A stretch of 25,223 bases of DNA from IMG/VR virus record IMGVR_UViG_3300010354_000584, positions 1 to 25,223 of that record. One strand, 5' to 3'. The number at the start of each line of letters is the position of its first letter. Within the stretch, counting starts at the first letter, position 1. A model generated the notes under the pieces. That model was not told where the DNA came from. It saw nothing but the letters and a program-made list of their open reading frames with translations, and did not search any database. Source of the stretch: a virus. Made by a program: the position numbers and the translations under genes. This document shows positions 6,183-15,632 of this stretch, one piece after another.

Positions 6183-6369
6183 TTATAATCTCCTTTAATA
6201 GTTGTTTTATTTCATTAATATCATCTTTTAGTTGATCAATCTCTTCTCTTTGCCTCCTCTTATCCTCACGCATTCTAATATATTGGGAATGACCTATGGT
6301 ATCGGTGTTTACAATAGCACCACTACTTTCATCTCTGAATAAATGTTTGTTTCCTTCTACTGGTATCAT
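6169..6369 (-). CDS. Small coiled-coil protein (66 residues)
   Basis: The N-terminal half (MIPVEGNKHLFRDESSGAIV) looks like a conserved capping motif. Residues 32-63 form a predicted coiled coil with heptad-like hydrophobics (KRRQREEIDQLKDDINEIKQ followed by LLKEII). I recall a family of very similar 60-80 residue proteins in T4-like marine phages, always short and next to structural genes. The ATG is one base after the TAA of the giant DUF4815 gene (TAATATG) and the end overlaps the 56-residue gene. A helical trimer helper for the neighbouring large protein is possible but inferred; no function is known to me. Confidence 0.8.
   Translation of the reverse strand: MIPVEGNKHLFRDESSGAIVNTDTIGHSQYIRMREDKRRQREEIDQLKDDINEIKQLLKEIINGSK
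6189..6196 (-). promoter_or_regulatory. Shine-Dalgarno of the 56-residue gene
   Basis: The minus strand reads AAAGGAGA six bases before the ATG at 6182, inside the 3' end of the 66-residue gene. It is the strongest ribosome-binding site in the window and the main reason to accept the 56-residue frame as a gene. Confidence 0.8.
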
Positions 6370-6370
6370 A

Positions 6371-9300
6371 TTATGCCAATGCGATTACTCTAAGGTCTTT
6401 ATATCTAATTTTAGAAGATTCATTTGTTGAAGACATTACTATTTTAATTGCAAATCCAGTAAATGGATCTAAATTATCTGCAGTGAATTGATATTCTAAA
6501 AATTCTCCATTGGCACTTTCACCGACCTTAGCATCTGGACGTCCATCATTTAAATACTGATCTATAACAACATCTCCAAAACCATCACCATCAGTATCTC
6601 TTAGATTGGTATATCCTGGGAAAAGAACATAAGATGGATCAACGCCAATTAAATCTGGTTTGAACAGTTTATATAGAACTCTAAAATCAGAACCATATGG
6701 TCTACAAGCAGAAACTAGAACTTTTAAACTAGTTGCAGTCTGTTTTAAATCAATTCTGTTAGAAATATAAATTGAACTATGAGGGTCGCCATAATTCAGA
6801 TTAACTCTACTATCAGTTACATAATCAGAAACTGGATTATTCAATCTGTTTCTACCAAAAGTCATATATGCAGTCTGTAAATCAATTACCGGAGATAGAT
6901 AAAAATCATTCTCAGATCTTTCCATAAAAATACTAATCGAAACTGATTTATTCTTAGGTAAATTGCTTAAATTAGTTGATTCGTTTATTTCCGAACAAAC
7001 TAATCTTGGAGTATTCAAATAATTTATTGCATTTAATTGAATATCTTCAAATCCTTGATCTATAAATGAAACTTCGTTTCCACCAGCACTAGTTCCACTT
7101 ACAGATCTTAAAGATCCGTAGACTGCAGTTCCAGTTCCTGGAGTAATAATATTAAATTGTGGAGTTATAGAACTATATTGGTGGTTTTGAGATATTCTTG
7201 CAATAGATCCACCTACATTTTTTTCAGCACTAAAACTAATTTGGGTATCTCCAGAAACTCTATCTCCTCTATCAAATTCTACATAATAGAAGTCCAAATC
7301 TGTGGCATTTTTCAGTGTTGGATTTGTGGAGGATAAAGGTAGATCTAGAGTTTTGTTAATCTTTCTTAAAGAAACATTGGCAATTTCATATTTTCTAGCA
7401 AAATTTCCAGAAAAATGAGGTCTAATTAAAGTTCCATCAACTCCCCTAACACCTATTGATAGTGTGTTAGTTCCGGTATCAACGTTATTATAATACATAA
7501 CCTCATTATTGAGTTTAATATATCCAGTAGATCCAGATACACCTTCAAATGTTGTAAATGATGTTGCATCAGAGACAAACAGTGTTGTATCATTTACACC
7601 AAAATCTGCAGTTAAATAAACAATTGGAGCATCTGAGTCTATATCTTTGATTGAAACTTTGTTACCATTTCCGTGCATTCCATGATTTCTTTGGAAAATT
7701 CTAAATACATTTCCCTCATATAATGGACTTATAACTGATGATCCTCCTACAATAGTTGCAGTCCCCGCTAAAACGTATGCAGTATCGCCAGTATTTCTAT
7801 AGAGGAGTTTGGAACTACTGGTAAATTCTTCACCCTGAACATTAGTTAAGTATAAAGTATCGATATTATTACTTATTGAAGAAACTGATATTAAAGCATT
7901 TCTTCCTTTACCTATTGCAGATGTAGTTATACCTAATACATCACCAATTGCATAACCATTTCCTAATCCAGTTGAAACTATAGAAACAGAAGAAAGTTTT
8001 CCGCTGCCATCAAAAGTTAAATCTGCCAATGCCCCAGTTCCTAGACCAAAAACAGAGTATAAGGGAACATTTGTATATGTCCCAGTAGAGTATCCTGCAC
8101 CAACGTTTGCAATACTTACTCCAGAACTTCCAGAATCTAAAGGTCCTCCTATCTTTTCAATGTATCCATAAGGTCCAGGATTTCCAATATTTGGACCTTC
8201 ACTAACTTTTCTACCAACTGTTAAAATTGATCCAAGAGTATTTGTAGTACTAATTCCTACTTTTAATTTTCTAGGTAAAACAGTAACAGGGTTGTTTTCT
8301 AAAGGTTGATCACTGAAAGGTAGTGTTGGATTATAGAAAACAACTTGTCCTCTCTGAGATGTAAATTTAGCTCTATAAAGCTTAAATTTCATATCTTGAT
8401 ACTGATTTGGACTCCATATTGTTCCGTTTTGAGATTTGAACAAACTTCCACCCAAATATTGTCTTCCAATAACAACACTCTCAACATCAGGTAAATTCTT
8501 AGATTCTATGGTCTTTTTACCCATAGTACCAGTCCAAACTTGATACTTATCTGTTGTTGGGGATAATAAAACTATTGCATATTCAGTATCTCCTTGAAGA
8601 TAAATTGGAGATGGGAATGTAATCTTAGTAGGTAGGGAAGCATCTTCGGAAACAATAACGTCTTCAGAATCTAATATGACTCTAGAATAATCCTGCACAA
8701 GTTGATCTGTTGGAGTTCCTAACTCTACAGTTCTTAGTTGTACCTCTACTTTTTCTGTGGGATCTTTTGTGGCAAAGAATATATCTACTGATGTCAAGAA
8801 AAATCCATTTCCTGGTTCAGTAGCAAATGTTTGTGCTAAAGGATCATCTTTCTTACATTTTTTATTATTCTTAGTGCCATTATCTTTACTTCCACTCTTT
8901 TTACTCTCTTCGTTTTTATTGTAATTATTATTGTTGCTATTTTTATTATTGTTATTATTGTTATTGTTATTTCCAGCAGTTGATCCAGAAGATCCTGATA
9001 TTTGTGCCTGAGCTTGTTTCAGAGGAATTTTATCATTTATGCTAACACCTTGCCCACCTAGTGATTTTGGACTACGTATTGTTACTACACTGGCAAGATT
9101 AAGATCTTTTTTATTTGCAACAAAATCTCTGATTTTATTACCCTGTTTTGGACTAATGTTTCCATTTGATCCTATATCTAAATCTTTTATGCCAGCAGCT
9201 TTGGCAAGATCCTTAATATCTTTATTTTTTGGATTATCTCCATAATAAAGATCTAAAAGTAGTTTTTGGTTATAATTTCCATATACTGTTCCTTTACTGT

Positions 9301-12300
9301 TGACGTAAATTACATCATTTTTTGCAGTTGTTGGTGTAACAGAAGGAGCAGATGTTGGAGTAACCGAAGGTGAAGGTGTACTTTCAGTTGGAACATAAAC
9401 ATATTCAATATTCACCTCTTTTTCAGGAGGAGCTGGAAGTTCGGGTGGTTCGTATCTAACTTGAACAACACTTGTTGTTTGAGTCTGAATGATTCCAGTA
9501 CTATTAAATGCACCGAATGCTGTGCTGGAGAGTGTAATATCTCCTGGTAAAGCTGTTACTCCTGGAGCAATAGAAGATAATTTGAATAATTTTTGTCCGG
9601 ATTTATATTTAAAAGGTGGATTAGAATTTGGATCTCTGATAAAGAATGAACCTACAGCATATCCAACTTCATCGGAAATTAATCTGATATTTGAAACTCT
9701 TGCGCTTGCTTTGCTGGTTTTTCCAACCAAGATAACTTCAGTTGTAACATATCCACCATATCTTGTTAATGACTCTTCAGTCAGAGATTCAATATCAACA
9801 TTTAATAATGTTGATGATGCAGAATATGATGTTGGTACTGAAGTGTTTCTATCATAGGGACTTTTATTGTAGATTTTTGATGGTTGATCGTATGGTCCAA
9901 ACTTATGATTTGAAACTGCTGTTCTAAAGGAAATTACTCTTTTATCCCCAATAAATCCCTCAACATCTTCACCACTAACAAATGATCCAGAAATCATTGT
10001 TACTTCTAAAAGTTTTGGAATTATGTCTATAGAACTAACATCATCTAAAGATGCATAGTGTTGAGTAAAGGACTTTAATGAATCTGCAACAAAAGAATAG
10101 TTTCTGGATCTTAAATATGGATCAACATCACTATTAATTTGAATACTTTCAACATAATCAGATATATTTTCAGCTCCAGTTGATACTACTCTACCTTCAC
10201 TTGTATAGAGGTTTCTAACCCAGTTATCCGATGCTGGGCTTAATTTAATATTGCCAATATATTCTACTACACTAAATGGATTAATATTTTCTACATTTGA
10301 TGCTAATGGTTGTTCTATCCAATTTTCTTCTATGTAATTTAATGTAATTAAATCACCAGTTTTTTTAGTGTTGGAATCTATTAATGGTATATCTTGAGAA
10401 AAATCTAATACTGATATATCAAAACTAGTCTGAGATGCAATTTCTGCCTTCATTGACCAATTATCGGTACAAGAAGACATTTCTTTATTATTAGTATCAA
10501 TGTCAACTTTAGTATCTGGATTTTTAAAATCTACCAAAGATCTAGTTTTAAAATCATCAACAAAAAATCCAGATTTAAATCTAGTTAATCCATCAGAATC
10601 TTGAATTTGTAGTGTTTTTGTGTCTAATTCCAGTAAAGAAAGAGATGTTACTGTTTCTAAATTTTTAATTCTATCTTCTAGTTTACCAACATCTCTCATA
10701 GTATAGCGTTTGTTGTCAATTAATTTAACCTTAGCATCTTTAACATTGTATAAGTATGCTGGAAGTTCGACGCTACCTAAATCCATAGCATCTTCAATAT
10801 TAACTGGAAGTTTTGGAGTGTCTGAGGATGTACCCTTAATGACAGAAACTTCCCCTAAACTATTCAAGACAACTCTATCAATCCTCGGTAAATAGTAATC
10901 GTATCCAATTAAAGAGCTCTCTCCAGATTTGATACTGGATGGTGATACTGAAGTATCAAAAACTCTTTCATTAAAATCAAATGGAGATCCACTTCCACTA
11001 GTATACTTAACTACTCTTGGTCTAAAGTCTAATGTATCTGTAGATCTAATACCACTTGGTAAAATGGGAACATCACTAGAAAATCTTTGAACATCATATG
11101 AATTAGCTGTTACAACATCTCCACCATTATTGGCAGATACATCAAAATAATTAAATACTATTAAAAGCTTCTTAGAAGGTGCTGCAGAAGAGTCTTTTCT
11201 AACTATTCTAGAATAATCACAGTACTCTTGCCTATGACCTTTGTCTAGTATGTAACTACTAGTTCTGTTTATATAATTTCCTTTCTCTATTACCTGAATT
11301 TGGGAAATAACACCAGATTCTTCAAATGTTATAGTTTCTCCAATTTGGAAAATATTCGAATTTAAATATACAAAACTAACTTTTGATGATGAATCTCTAG
11401 TTACTAATTGTGCAACTGCGCCACTTGAAGATCCGATTATCTTTTCTCCAATAACTGTTTTTGTATCCAATCCAAGATTGGCAACTATAGTTAAAGAATC
11501 CAGTGATGGAGTTTGTGCATCAAGAGATTCATATACTGCAACAACATTAGTTGCATCCGGAACATTTAGAGAAATTTCTAAATCTTCAACTCTAGTTCCA
11601 TACCAAAAACTACTTGTCAATCCAGTTACATTTGAATTATATCCAGAAGATGTGTTAGATACAATTAACGTTTCACTTCTGACAAATGTTTTTACTGCAT
11701 TTTGTACTATAGATTTTCTTAAAGTGGTATTTAAACTGACATTTGCAGATTGACTTGGTAAAAGACCATTAATTGTAATCTGAGTTCCATCGTTGTTTAT
11801 CGAGAACTGGTCATAAGTTAAATCTTCGACCACCCCATTAGAATAAAAGAGAGAATATCTATCGGCATCAAAATTTTCGAAGAATGAATTACTAATTCCT
11901 GTATTAGTAACGTTAACAGTTAAAGTTCCATTAGAATCTGTAGTTAGTGAATCTACCTGCGATGTAACAACTAAATTTGCGCTAGATAAATTAACTTCTG
12001 AAACATTTTTATCAAATAAAGGGGAGTATAATGGATATTGGGAATTATTCTTTATATCTGTAACACCAACCTTAAATGGAATCGATGTTGTAATGCCAGG
12101 TAAGTTTCCATTACATACATTTGCTATACTAGGGCAAGATGTAACGGTCATAGAAAGACCATTTGATGATACAGAAACTACTTTATTGAAGGTTTCTAAC
12201 GTTTCTCCTGGTATTTGGTATTGAATTATAGAATCACTTCTAATACCTAAAAAGTTTCTTCCTGCACAAGAAACATCCCCAGACGGTGTGATAGTAATTT

Positions 12301-14044
12301 GATCACTTAGTTTAAATCCATAAGGAATTTTGTTTTTTAAAATAGTGTCTGCAACAAAATCAGTTTTTAAATCTCCAGATGTGATAGTTGTGCAATCTTG
12401 CCATACTGATTTTATATCATCGGCAGTGTAATCTTGTATATAAACTATAGATCTAGAATTGAATAGAGATTCATTTATATAAAAACTTTCTCCTACTGCA
12501 AATTTTCCAGATGTCTGAATTAGATAAACTTCTTTACCATTTATTGAATTTACAAATCCAGAAGCTCCACTATTTGCTCCTCGGATGTAAGATCCTGCCA
12601 CTAAATTATCGGCAGGAGTTTCATTAATGACTAATCTAGTAAAAGTTTGAATATCGTATAGATATAAATCCCAAGAAGAAGATGAATTTTCATAGGGGGC
12701 ATCACTGAGACTAAATGAATATACTCTTGCCTTACCAATCAAATTACCAGTTCCGGAAGAAGTTGATGAACTTCTTTGATTGTATAGATTAATTATATTA
12801 TTTGAAGCAGTTGGATTAATGTATGGAGCACCATAAACATTATTAACTTTCAACAAAGTCCCCACATTAAATGGAACTAAAGTATTACTTCTAGTTTTAG
12901 TATCTCTCGGTTTAGGAACATCTAAAAGAACAGCAGAGGGGACAGTAACATCATATCCTCTCACATAAGCTTTACCTGGTGAAACCTTTATGCAGATATT
13001 ACTTTCAGATGGAACTCCGTTAGATTGTGTAGATTCATTTTCATAATATACACCATTATTAGATATTCTATCATTTAGGGACTCTAATACTTCAATATCA
13101 AATTGATTTAAGGAATAATCTCCAGACTCGTCATATGTTCTTTTTGCAATATAGTCTTTAATTAATGAATATGTCGTAGTGTCTTGTATTTTCTTAATAG
13201 TTCCATTCTGTATCCTGACAATTTCAATGAAATTTTTATCATCATAATCATTTAATAATTTTTTTGATAAAAATGCTGTTATTTTTAGTCTATCTGCACC
13301 TGGTGCAGCATAATTTGAAAATCCTTTAGCATTATCGTTCAGAGAAGAATCATCAAAAGAACTTATTAACTCTTCTTGTATTGTTAATCCAACTCTATAA
13401 CTAGTTAAATTAGAATAAGGATCGAGGATGACAACTGAATTGGGAACTTCAATAAACATTCCCCTAATAAAATATACTCCCTTATCAAGATTAACTGCTG
13501 ATCCGGTGAAAGTTGAATTTCCCGAAGAAACAGTTGCAACAGTATTCCCAAAATTAATTGTTATCCCACTATATACAATATTTTCTTCTAAAAGAACTAA
13601 AGATTCCTCAGAAACAAACTGAGCAGTTGTAAAATCATCTCCAGATGAAATGTATTTTACATACAATGTTATACTTTCAACCCCATCATCTGGGGGAAGA
13701 CTGAAATTTTTAACTATACCTACAGCACCTGAATTTTGTCCTTGAACTTTCTTTCCAACTAATTCGGAAAGATATAGTGAAATTTCTGTACCAAAATGAG
13801 TTGGGTCTACAATTACAGAAAAATATTTGTCATCATAAGTAACAGACCCTGGTATAACCATAGATCCTTCTTTGAATATGTGACTTCCGAAGGATTCAAT
13901 TTGGTTTTGTAATATGGATTGTAGAGTTGTTAGTTCTCTAGCCTGTACAGGATATCCTGGTTTAAATAAAACTCTATAAAAATTATCATCTTTATCAAAA
14001 TCATCATAATACGGATTTATGTTTAGATTAAATTTTTGTGCCAT
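6371..14044 (-). CDS. Giant DUF4815-type virion structural protein (2557 residues)
   Basis: The N-terminus (MAQKFNLNINPYYDDFDKDD, then YRVLFKPGYPVQARELTTLQ and SILQNQIESFGSHIFKEGSM) is typical of the DUF4815 family of large phage baseplate/appendage proteins. Further on come DPLAQTFATEPGNGFFLTSV (about residue 1735 on), a beta-sandwich-like segment common in this family, and a C-terminal virion domain ending KIRYKDLRVIALA. At about residues 1550-1735 an insertion of Pro/Thr/Ser-rich linker, a small Gly/Lys/Asp-rich domain and an Asn-rich linker interrupts the chain. Residues around 1980-2050 carry GxGY beta motifs like those in gp14. It lies where T4 keeps genes 9-12, between gp8 and the neck genes, so it probably supplies baseplate periphery or fibre-attachment functions. 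The start is six bases past the gp8 stop, with only a distant GGA, so translation probably depends on gp8. Confidence 0.9.
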   Translation of the reverse strand: MAQKFNLNINPYYDDFDKDDNFYRVLFKPGYPVQARELTTLQSILQNQIESFGSHIFKEGSMVIPGSVTYDDKYFSVIVDPTHFGTEISLYLSELVGKKVQGQNSGAVGIVKNFSLPPDDGVESITLYVKYISSGDDFTTAQFVSEESLVLLEENIVYSGITINFGNTVATVSSGNSTFTGSAVNLDKGVYFIRGMFIEVPNSVVILDPYSNLTSYRVGLTIQEELISSFDDSSLNDNAKGFSNYAAPGADRLKITAFLSKKLLNDYDDKNFIEIVRIQNGTIKKIQDTTTYSLIKDYIAKRTYDESGDYSLNQFDIEVLESLNDRISNNGVYYENESTQSNGVPSESNICIKVSPGKAYVRGYDVTVPSAVLLDVPKPRDTKTRSNTLVPFNVGTLLKVNNVYGAPYINPTASNNIINLYNQRSSSTSSGTGNLIGKARVYSFSLSDAPYENSSSSWDLYLYDIQTFTRLVINETPADNLVAGSYIRGANSGASGFVNSINGKEVYLIQTSGKFAVGESFYINESLFNSRSIVYIQDYTADDIKSVWQDCTTITSGDLKTDFVADTILKNKIPYGFKLSDQITITPSGDVSCAGRNFLGIRSDSIIQYQIPGETLETFNKVVSVSSNGLSMTVTSCPSIANVCNGNLPGITTSIPFKVGVTDIKNNSQYPLYSPLFDKNVSEVNLSSANLVVTSQVDSLTTDSNGTLTVNVTNTGISNSFFENFDADRYSLFYSNGVVEDLTYDQFSINNDGTQITINGLLPSQSANVSLNTTLRKSIVQNAVKTFVRSETLIVSNTSSGYNSNVTGLTSSFWYGTRVEDLEISLNVPDATNVVAVYESLDAQTPSLDSLTIVANLGLDTKTVIGEKIIGSSSGAVAQLVTRDSSSKVSFVYLNSNIFQIGETITFEESGVISQIQVIEKGNYINRTSSYILDKGHRQEYCDYSRIVRKDSSAAPSKKLLIVFNYFDVSANNGGDVVTANSYDVQRFSSDVPILPSGIRSTDTLDFRPRVVKYTSGSGSPFDFNERVFDTSVSPSSIKSGESSLIGYDYYLPRIDRVVLNSLGEVSVIKGTSSDTPKLPVNIEDAMDLGSVELPAYLYNVKDAKVKLIDNKRYTMRDVGKLEDRIKNLETVTSLSLLELDTKTLQIQDSDGLTRFKSGFFVDDFKTRSLVDFKNPDTKVDIDTNNKEMSSCTDNWSMKAEIASQTSFDISVLDFSQDIPLIDSNTKKTGDLITLNYIEENWIEQPLASNVENINPFSVVEYIGNIKLSPASDNWVRNLYTSEGRVVSTGAENISDYVESIQINSDVDPYLRSRNYSFVADSLKSFTQHYASLDDVSSIDIIPKLLEVTMISGSFVSGEDVEGFIGDKRVISFRTAVSNHKFGPYDQPSKIYNKSPYDRNTSVPTSYSASSTLLNVDIESLTEESLTRYGGYVTTEVILVGKTSKASARVSNIRLISDEVGYAVGSFFIRDPNSNPPFKYKSGQKLFKLSSIAPGVTALPGDITLSSTAFGAFNSTGIIQTQTTSVVQVRYEPPELPAPPEKEVNIEYVYVPTESTPSPSVTPTSAPSVTPTTAKNDVIYVNSKGTVYGNYNQKLLLDLYYGDNPKNKDIKDLAKAAGIKDLDIGSNGNISPKQGNKIRDFVANKKDLNLASVVTIRSPKSLGGQGVSINDKIPLKQAQAQISGSSGSTAGNNNNNNNNNKNSNNNNYNKNEESKKSGSKDNGTKNNKKCKKDDPLAQTFATEPGNGFFLTSVDIFFATKDPTEKVEVQLRTVELGTPTDQLVQDYSRVILDSEDVIVSEDASLPTKITFPSPIYLQGDTEYAIVLLSPTTDKYQVWTGTMGKKTIESKNLPDVESVVIGRQYLGGSLFKSQNGTIWSPNQYQDMKFKLYRAKFTSQRGQVVFYNPTLPFSDQPLENNPVTVLPRKLKVGISTTNTLGSILTVGRKVSEGPNIGNPGPYGYIEKIGGPLDSGSSGVSIANVGAGYSTGTYTNVPLYSVFGLGTGALADLTFDGSGKLSSVSIVSTGLGNGYAIGDVLGITTSAIGKGRNALISVSSISNNIDTLYLTNVQGEEFTSSSKLLYRNTGDTAYVLAGTATIVGGSSVISPLYEGNVFRIFQRNHGMHGNGNKVSIKDIDSDAPIVYLTADFGVNDTTLFVSDATSFTTFEGVSGSTGYIKLNNEVMYYNNVDTGTNTLSIGVRGVDGTLIRPHFSGNFARKYEIANVSLRKINKTLDLPLSSTNPTLKNATDLDFYYVEFDRGDRVSGDTQISFSAEKNVGGSIARISQNHQYSSITPQFNIITPGTGTAVYGSLRSVSGTSAGGNEVSFIDQGFEDIQLNAINYLNTPRLVCSEINESTNLSNLPKNKSVSISIFMERSENDFYLSPVIDLQTAYMTFGRNRLNNPVSDYVTDSRVNLNYGDPHSSIYISNRIDLKQTATSLKVLVSACRPYGSDFRVLYKLFKPDLIGVDPSYVLFPGYTNLRDTDGDGFGDVVIDQYLNDGRPDAKVGESANGEFLEYQFTADNLDPFTGFAIKIVMSSTNESSKIRYKDLRVIALA
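8835..9395 (-). other. Linker-flanked inserted domain within the DUF4815 protein
   Basis: About 185 residues break the flow of the giant protein. Upstream in the protein is a Pro/Thr/Ser linker (VPTESTPSPSVTPTSAPSVT). Next comes a compact segment (VNSKGTVYGNYNQKLLLDLY, DLAKAAGIKDLDIGSNGNIS, PKQGNKIRDFVANKK), then a Gly/Ser/Asn linker and a Lys-rich run (SKKSGSKDNGTKNNKKCKKD) that leads into DPLAQTF. The helical, Gly-punctuated middle looks like an independent small domain; I cannot assign it to a family. Confidence 0.6.
8924..8971 (-). repeat. Asparagine-codon tract (AAT/AAC repeat)
   Basis: The minus strand carries a run of AAT and AAC codons giving nine Asn in a row, then N-rich sequence (KNSNNNNYNK). 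On the plus strand it is ATT/GTT trinucleotide repeats. It forms the core of the low-complexity linker in the DUF4815 protein. Confidence 0.9.
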
Positions 14045-14049
14045 TTTGT

Positions 14050-15606
14050 TTAAAATTCCAGGACGATTTTAATATCTTCTTTTTGACGTGGATTTCTTGA
14101 AATAATAGGTCTATTATCGACGTAAATTATTTCACCAGATCTTTTATTTATTTCTGGAATTGCCAACCCAGAAGAAAAATTTACTCCAAGATCAATTACC
14201 TTTGTTCCTGAAGGATTAACTTTATTGTCACTAAATGTAATATCGATAGATCCAGAAAAAGAATCAGAAGTTACTGGATTTACACTTGATTCAAAATCAA
14301 CATATTTTGATATTGTAGATATTCCAATAAAATCAGTTTGATCTAATGTTGTTTGGTTATAATATAGTGAACGATCTGTAAAATATTTTAAAACCATTGT
14401 CTCTTCATCATAAGAAGCGACATATCCTTTTGCTTTACTAGATCCATCAATAGATAATTGAGTGATCTTTTCTCCTATTGTTGGAGTTCCTGTAATAGAA
14501 TTAAATTTAATCGCATATAATGCAGAAAAGTAATTATCATCATACACTATATTTGAAGTTGAAGATTCTGGATTTTTTACAATTCCTATTTGAGCAAATT
14601 TTGTATCTACAGGAAAATCTTTATTGGAATCATCAAATCTAGAGTAAACTAATATCTTATCAGTTCCTAATTCCTTATATATGTCATAACCATGCCCTTT
14701 TGATGGTGGAATTATAGGTATTAATTTTGCCGGAGTTGATGTTGTCGATAAATTTAATGCCCCAAGATCAACCATACCATAAGAATATCCTTTTCCTCCA
14801 GAAGAAACAACCGCATTGACTATTTTTCCACCATCAACATCAATTATTACTTTCCCACCAGTCCCATCACCAAGTATATCTACTTCTTGCCCTAAAACAT
14901 TAGAATAATTTTCACCAGCATCTTCAATATAAACTTTTTTTATCTGATTTTCATTTACATCAGAATTTCCATTATCTCTAATTGCTTCTATTTGAGGATT
15001 TGAACTAGTTGCCCAATCATTTGGAACTGTTATGTACTCAGTAGAATCAAACTTTATAATGTCACTTGGTGAAATGGTAAACAAGTACTTCCAAATATAT
15101 CCATCGCCACTTTCTCCTGCTTTAGATGGTTCTAAATCAGTAAATAGGGGTTCATCTTTCGAAGCGTTTCCAGTGCTGTTTATTCCAGTTGATCCATTAT
15201 CTATACAAATGTAAACTCTGTAGTCTTGGTTTACGACATAATAATTTGAATTATATAAATTTGCAGATTTTGTAATCGGGGATGGATTTAAAACACTATA
15301 GTCATGGCGATACATTTCATATTTTGTTCCTTTAACCCAATCAATTCTTCGTATTAATCTCCGTATATTTGCACTCGTTACTCTTGATCCAAATAGCATA
15401 GTGTCCTTAACATGATTTAAATAATCAAAATTATCAATTGGATTTGGTACATTAGAATCCCAATTAGGATCTCTCCCAAAACCAACTACAGAAGATGGAT
15501 TTGCCAGGCCTACAAACAAATAATATGAATTATCCTCATTGCTAATAGAATCTACAAAATTATTAGCATTTAATATTCTAAATTGGTTGGTTACAATTGC
15601 CGCCAT
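14050..15606 (-). CDS. 8: Baseplate wedge protein gp8-like
   Basis: The product has 518 residues; T4 gp8 has 334. Anchors to the T4 protein as I recall it are the opening AAIVTNQFRI (T4: AIVTSKFRT), GDGYIWKYLF at residues 167-176 with EYITVPNDW at 190-198 (T4: GDGYVWEYLFEI, EYIVVPWP), and the C-terminus RSGEIIYVDNRPIISRNPRQ with DIKIVLEF (T4: HSGEMIYMENRPPIIMAMDQ, EINILFTF). In T4, gp8 dimers with gp7, gp10, gp53, gp6 and gp25 make the baseplate wedge. The extra length is mostly in the middle (about residues 222-290), where two GxGY-like beta units (KKVYIEDAGENYSNVLG, AVVSSGGKGYSYGMVDLG) appear. A TATAAATA late promoter sits 18 bases before the ATG. There is no Shine-Dalgarno and the leader is A/T only near the start. 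Confidence 0.95.
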   Translation of the reverse strand: MAAIVTNQFRILNANNFVDSISNEDNSYYLFVGLANPSSVVGFGRDPNWDSNVPNPIDNFDYLNHVKDTMLFGSRVTSANIRRLIRRIDWVKGTKYEMYRHDYSVLNPSPITKSANLYNSNYYVVNQDYRVYICIDNGSTGINSTGNASKDEPLFTDLEPSKAGESGDGYIWKYLFTISPSDIIKFDSTEYITVPNDWATSSNPQIEAIRDNGNSDVNENQIKKVYIEDAGENYSNVLGQEVDILGDGTGGKVIIDVDGGKIVNAVVSSGGKGYSYGMVDLGALNLSTTSTPAKLIPIIPPSKGHGYDIYKELGTDKILVYSRFDDSNKDFPVDTKFAQIGIVKNPESSTSNIVYDDNYFSALYAIKFNSITGTPTIGEKITQLSIDGSSKAKGYVASYDEETMVLKYFTDRSLYYNQTTLDQTDFIGISTISKYVDFESSVNPVTSDSFSGSIDITFSDNKVNPSGTKVIDLGVNFSSGLAIPEINKRSGEIIYVDNRPIISRNPRQKEDIKIVLEF

Positions 15607-15624
15607 TTTATAGAATTTTTTATC

Positions 15625-15632
15625 TATTTATA
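15625..15632 (-). promoter_or_regulatory. T4-type late promoter (TATAAATA) of gp8
   Basis: The minus strand reads TAATATAAATAG: the TAA is the stop of the giant upstream gene and the promoter begins immediately after it. Exact TATAAATA in a 26-base gap, 18 bases before the gp8 ATG, matches the T4 late consensus. The RNA leader would be very short. Confidence 0.65.

Noticed and set aside
8924-8971. Trinucleotide tract as a CRISPR or phase-variation element
   Set aside because: There are no spacers or palindromic repeats, and the unit is three bases so length change would keep the frame; it is treated as an Asn linker.
9489-9857. 122-codon plus-strand open frame
   Set aside because: It lies entirely opposite the DUF4815 gene, with no recognisable motif or initiation site; judged a shadow frame.
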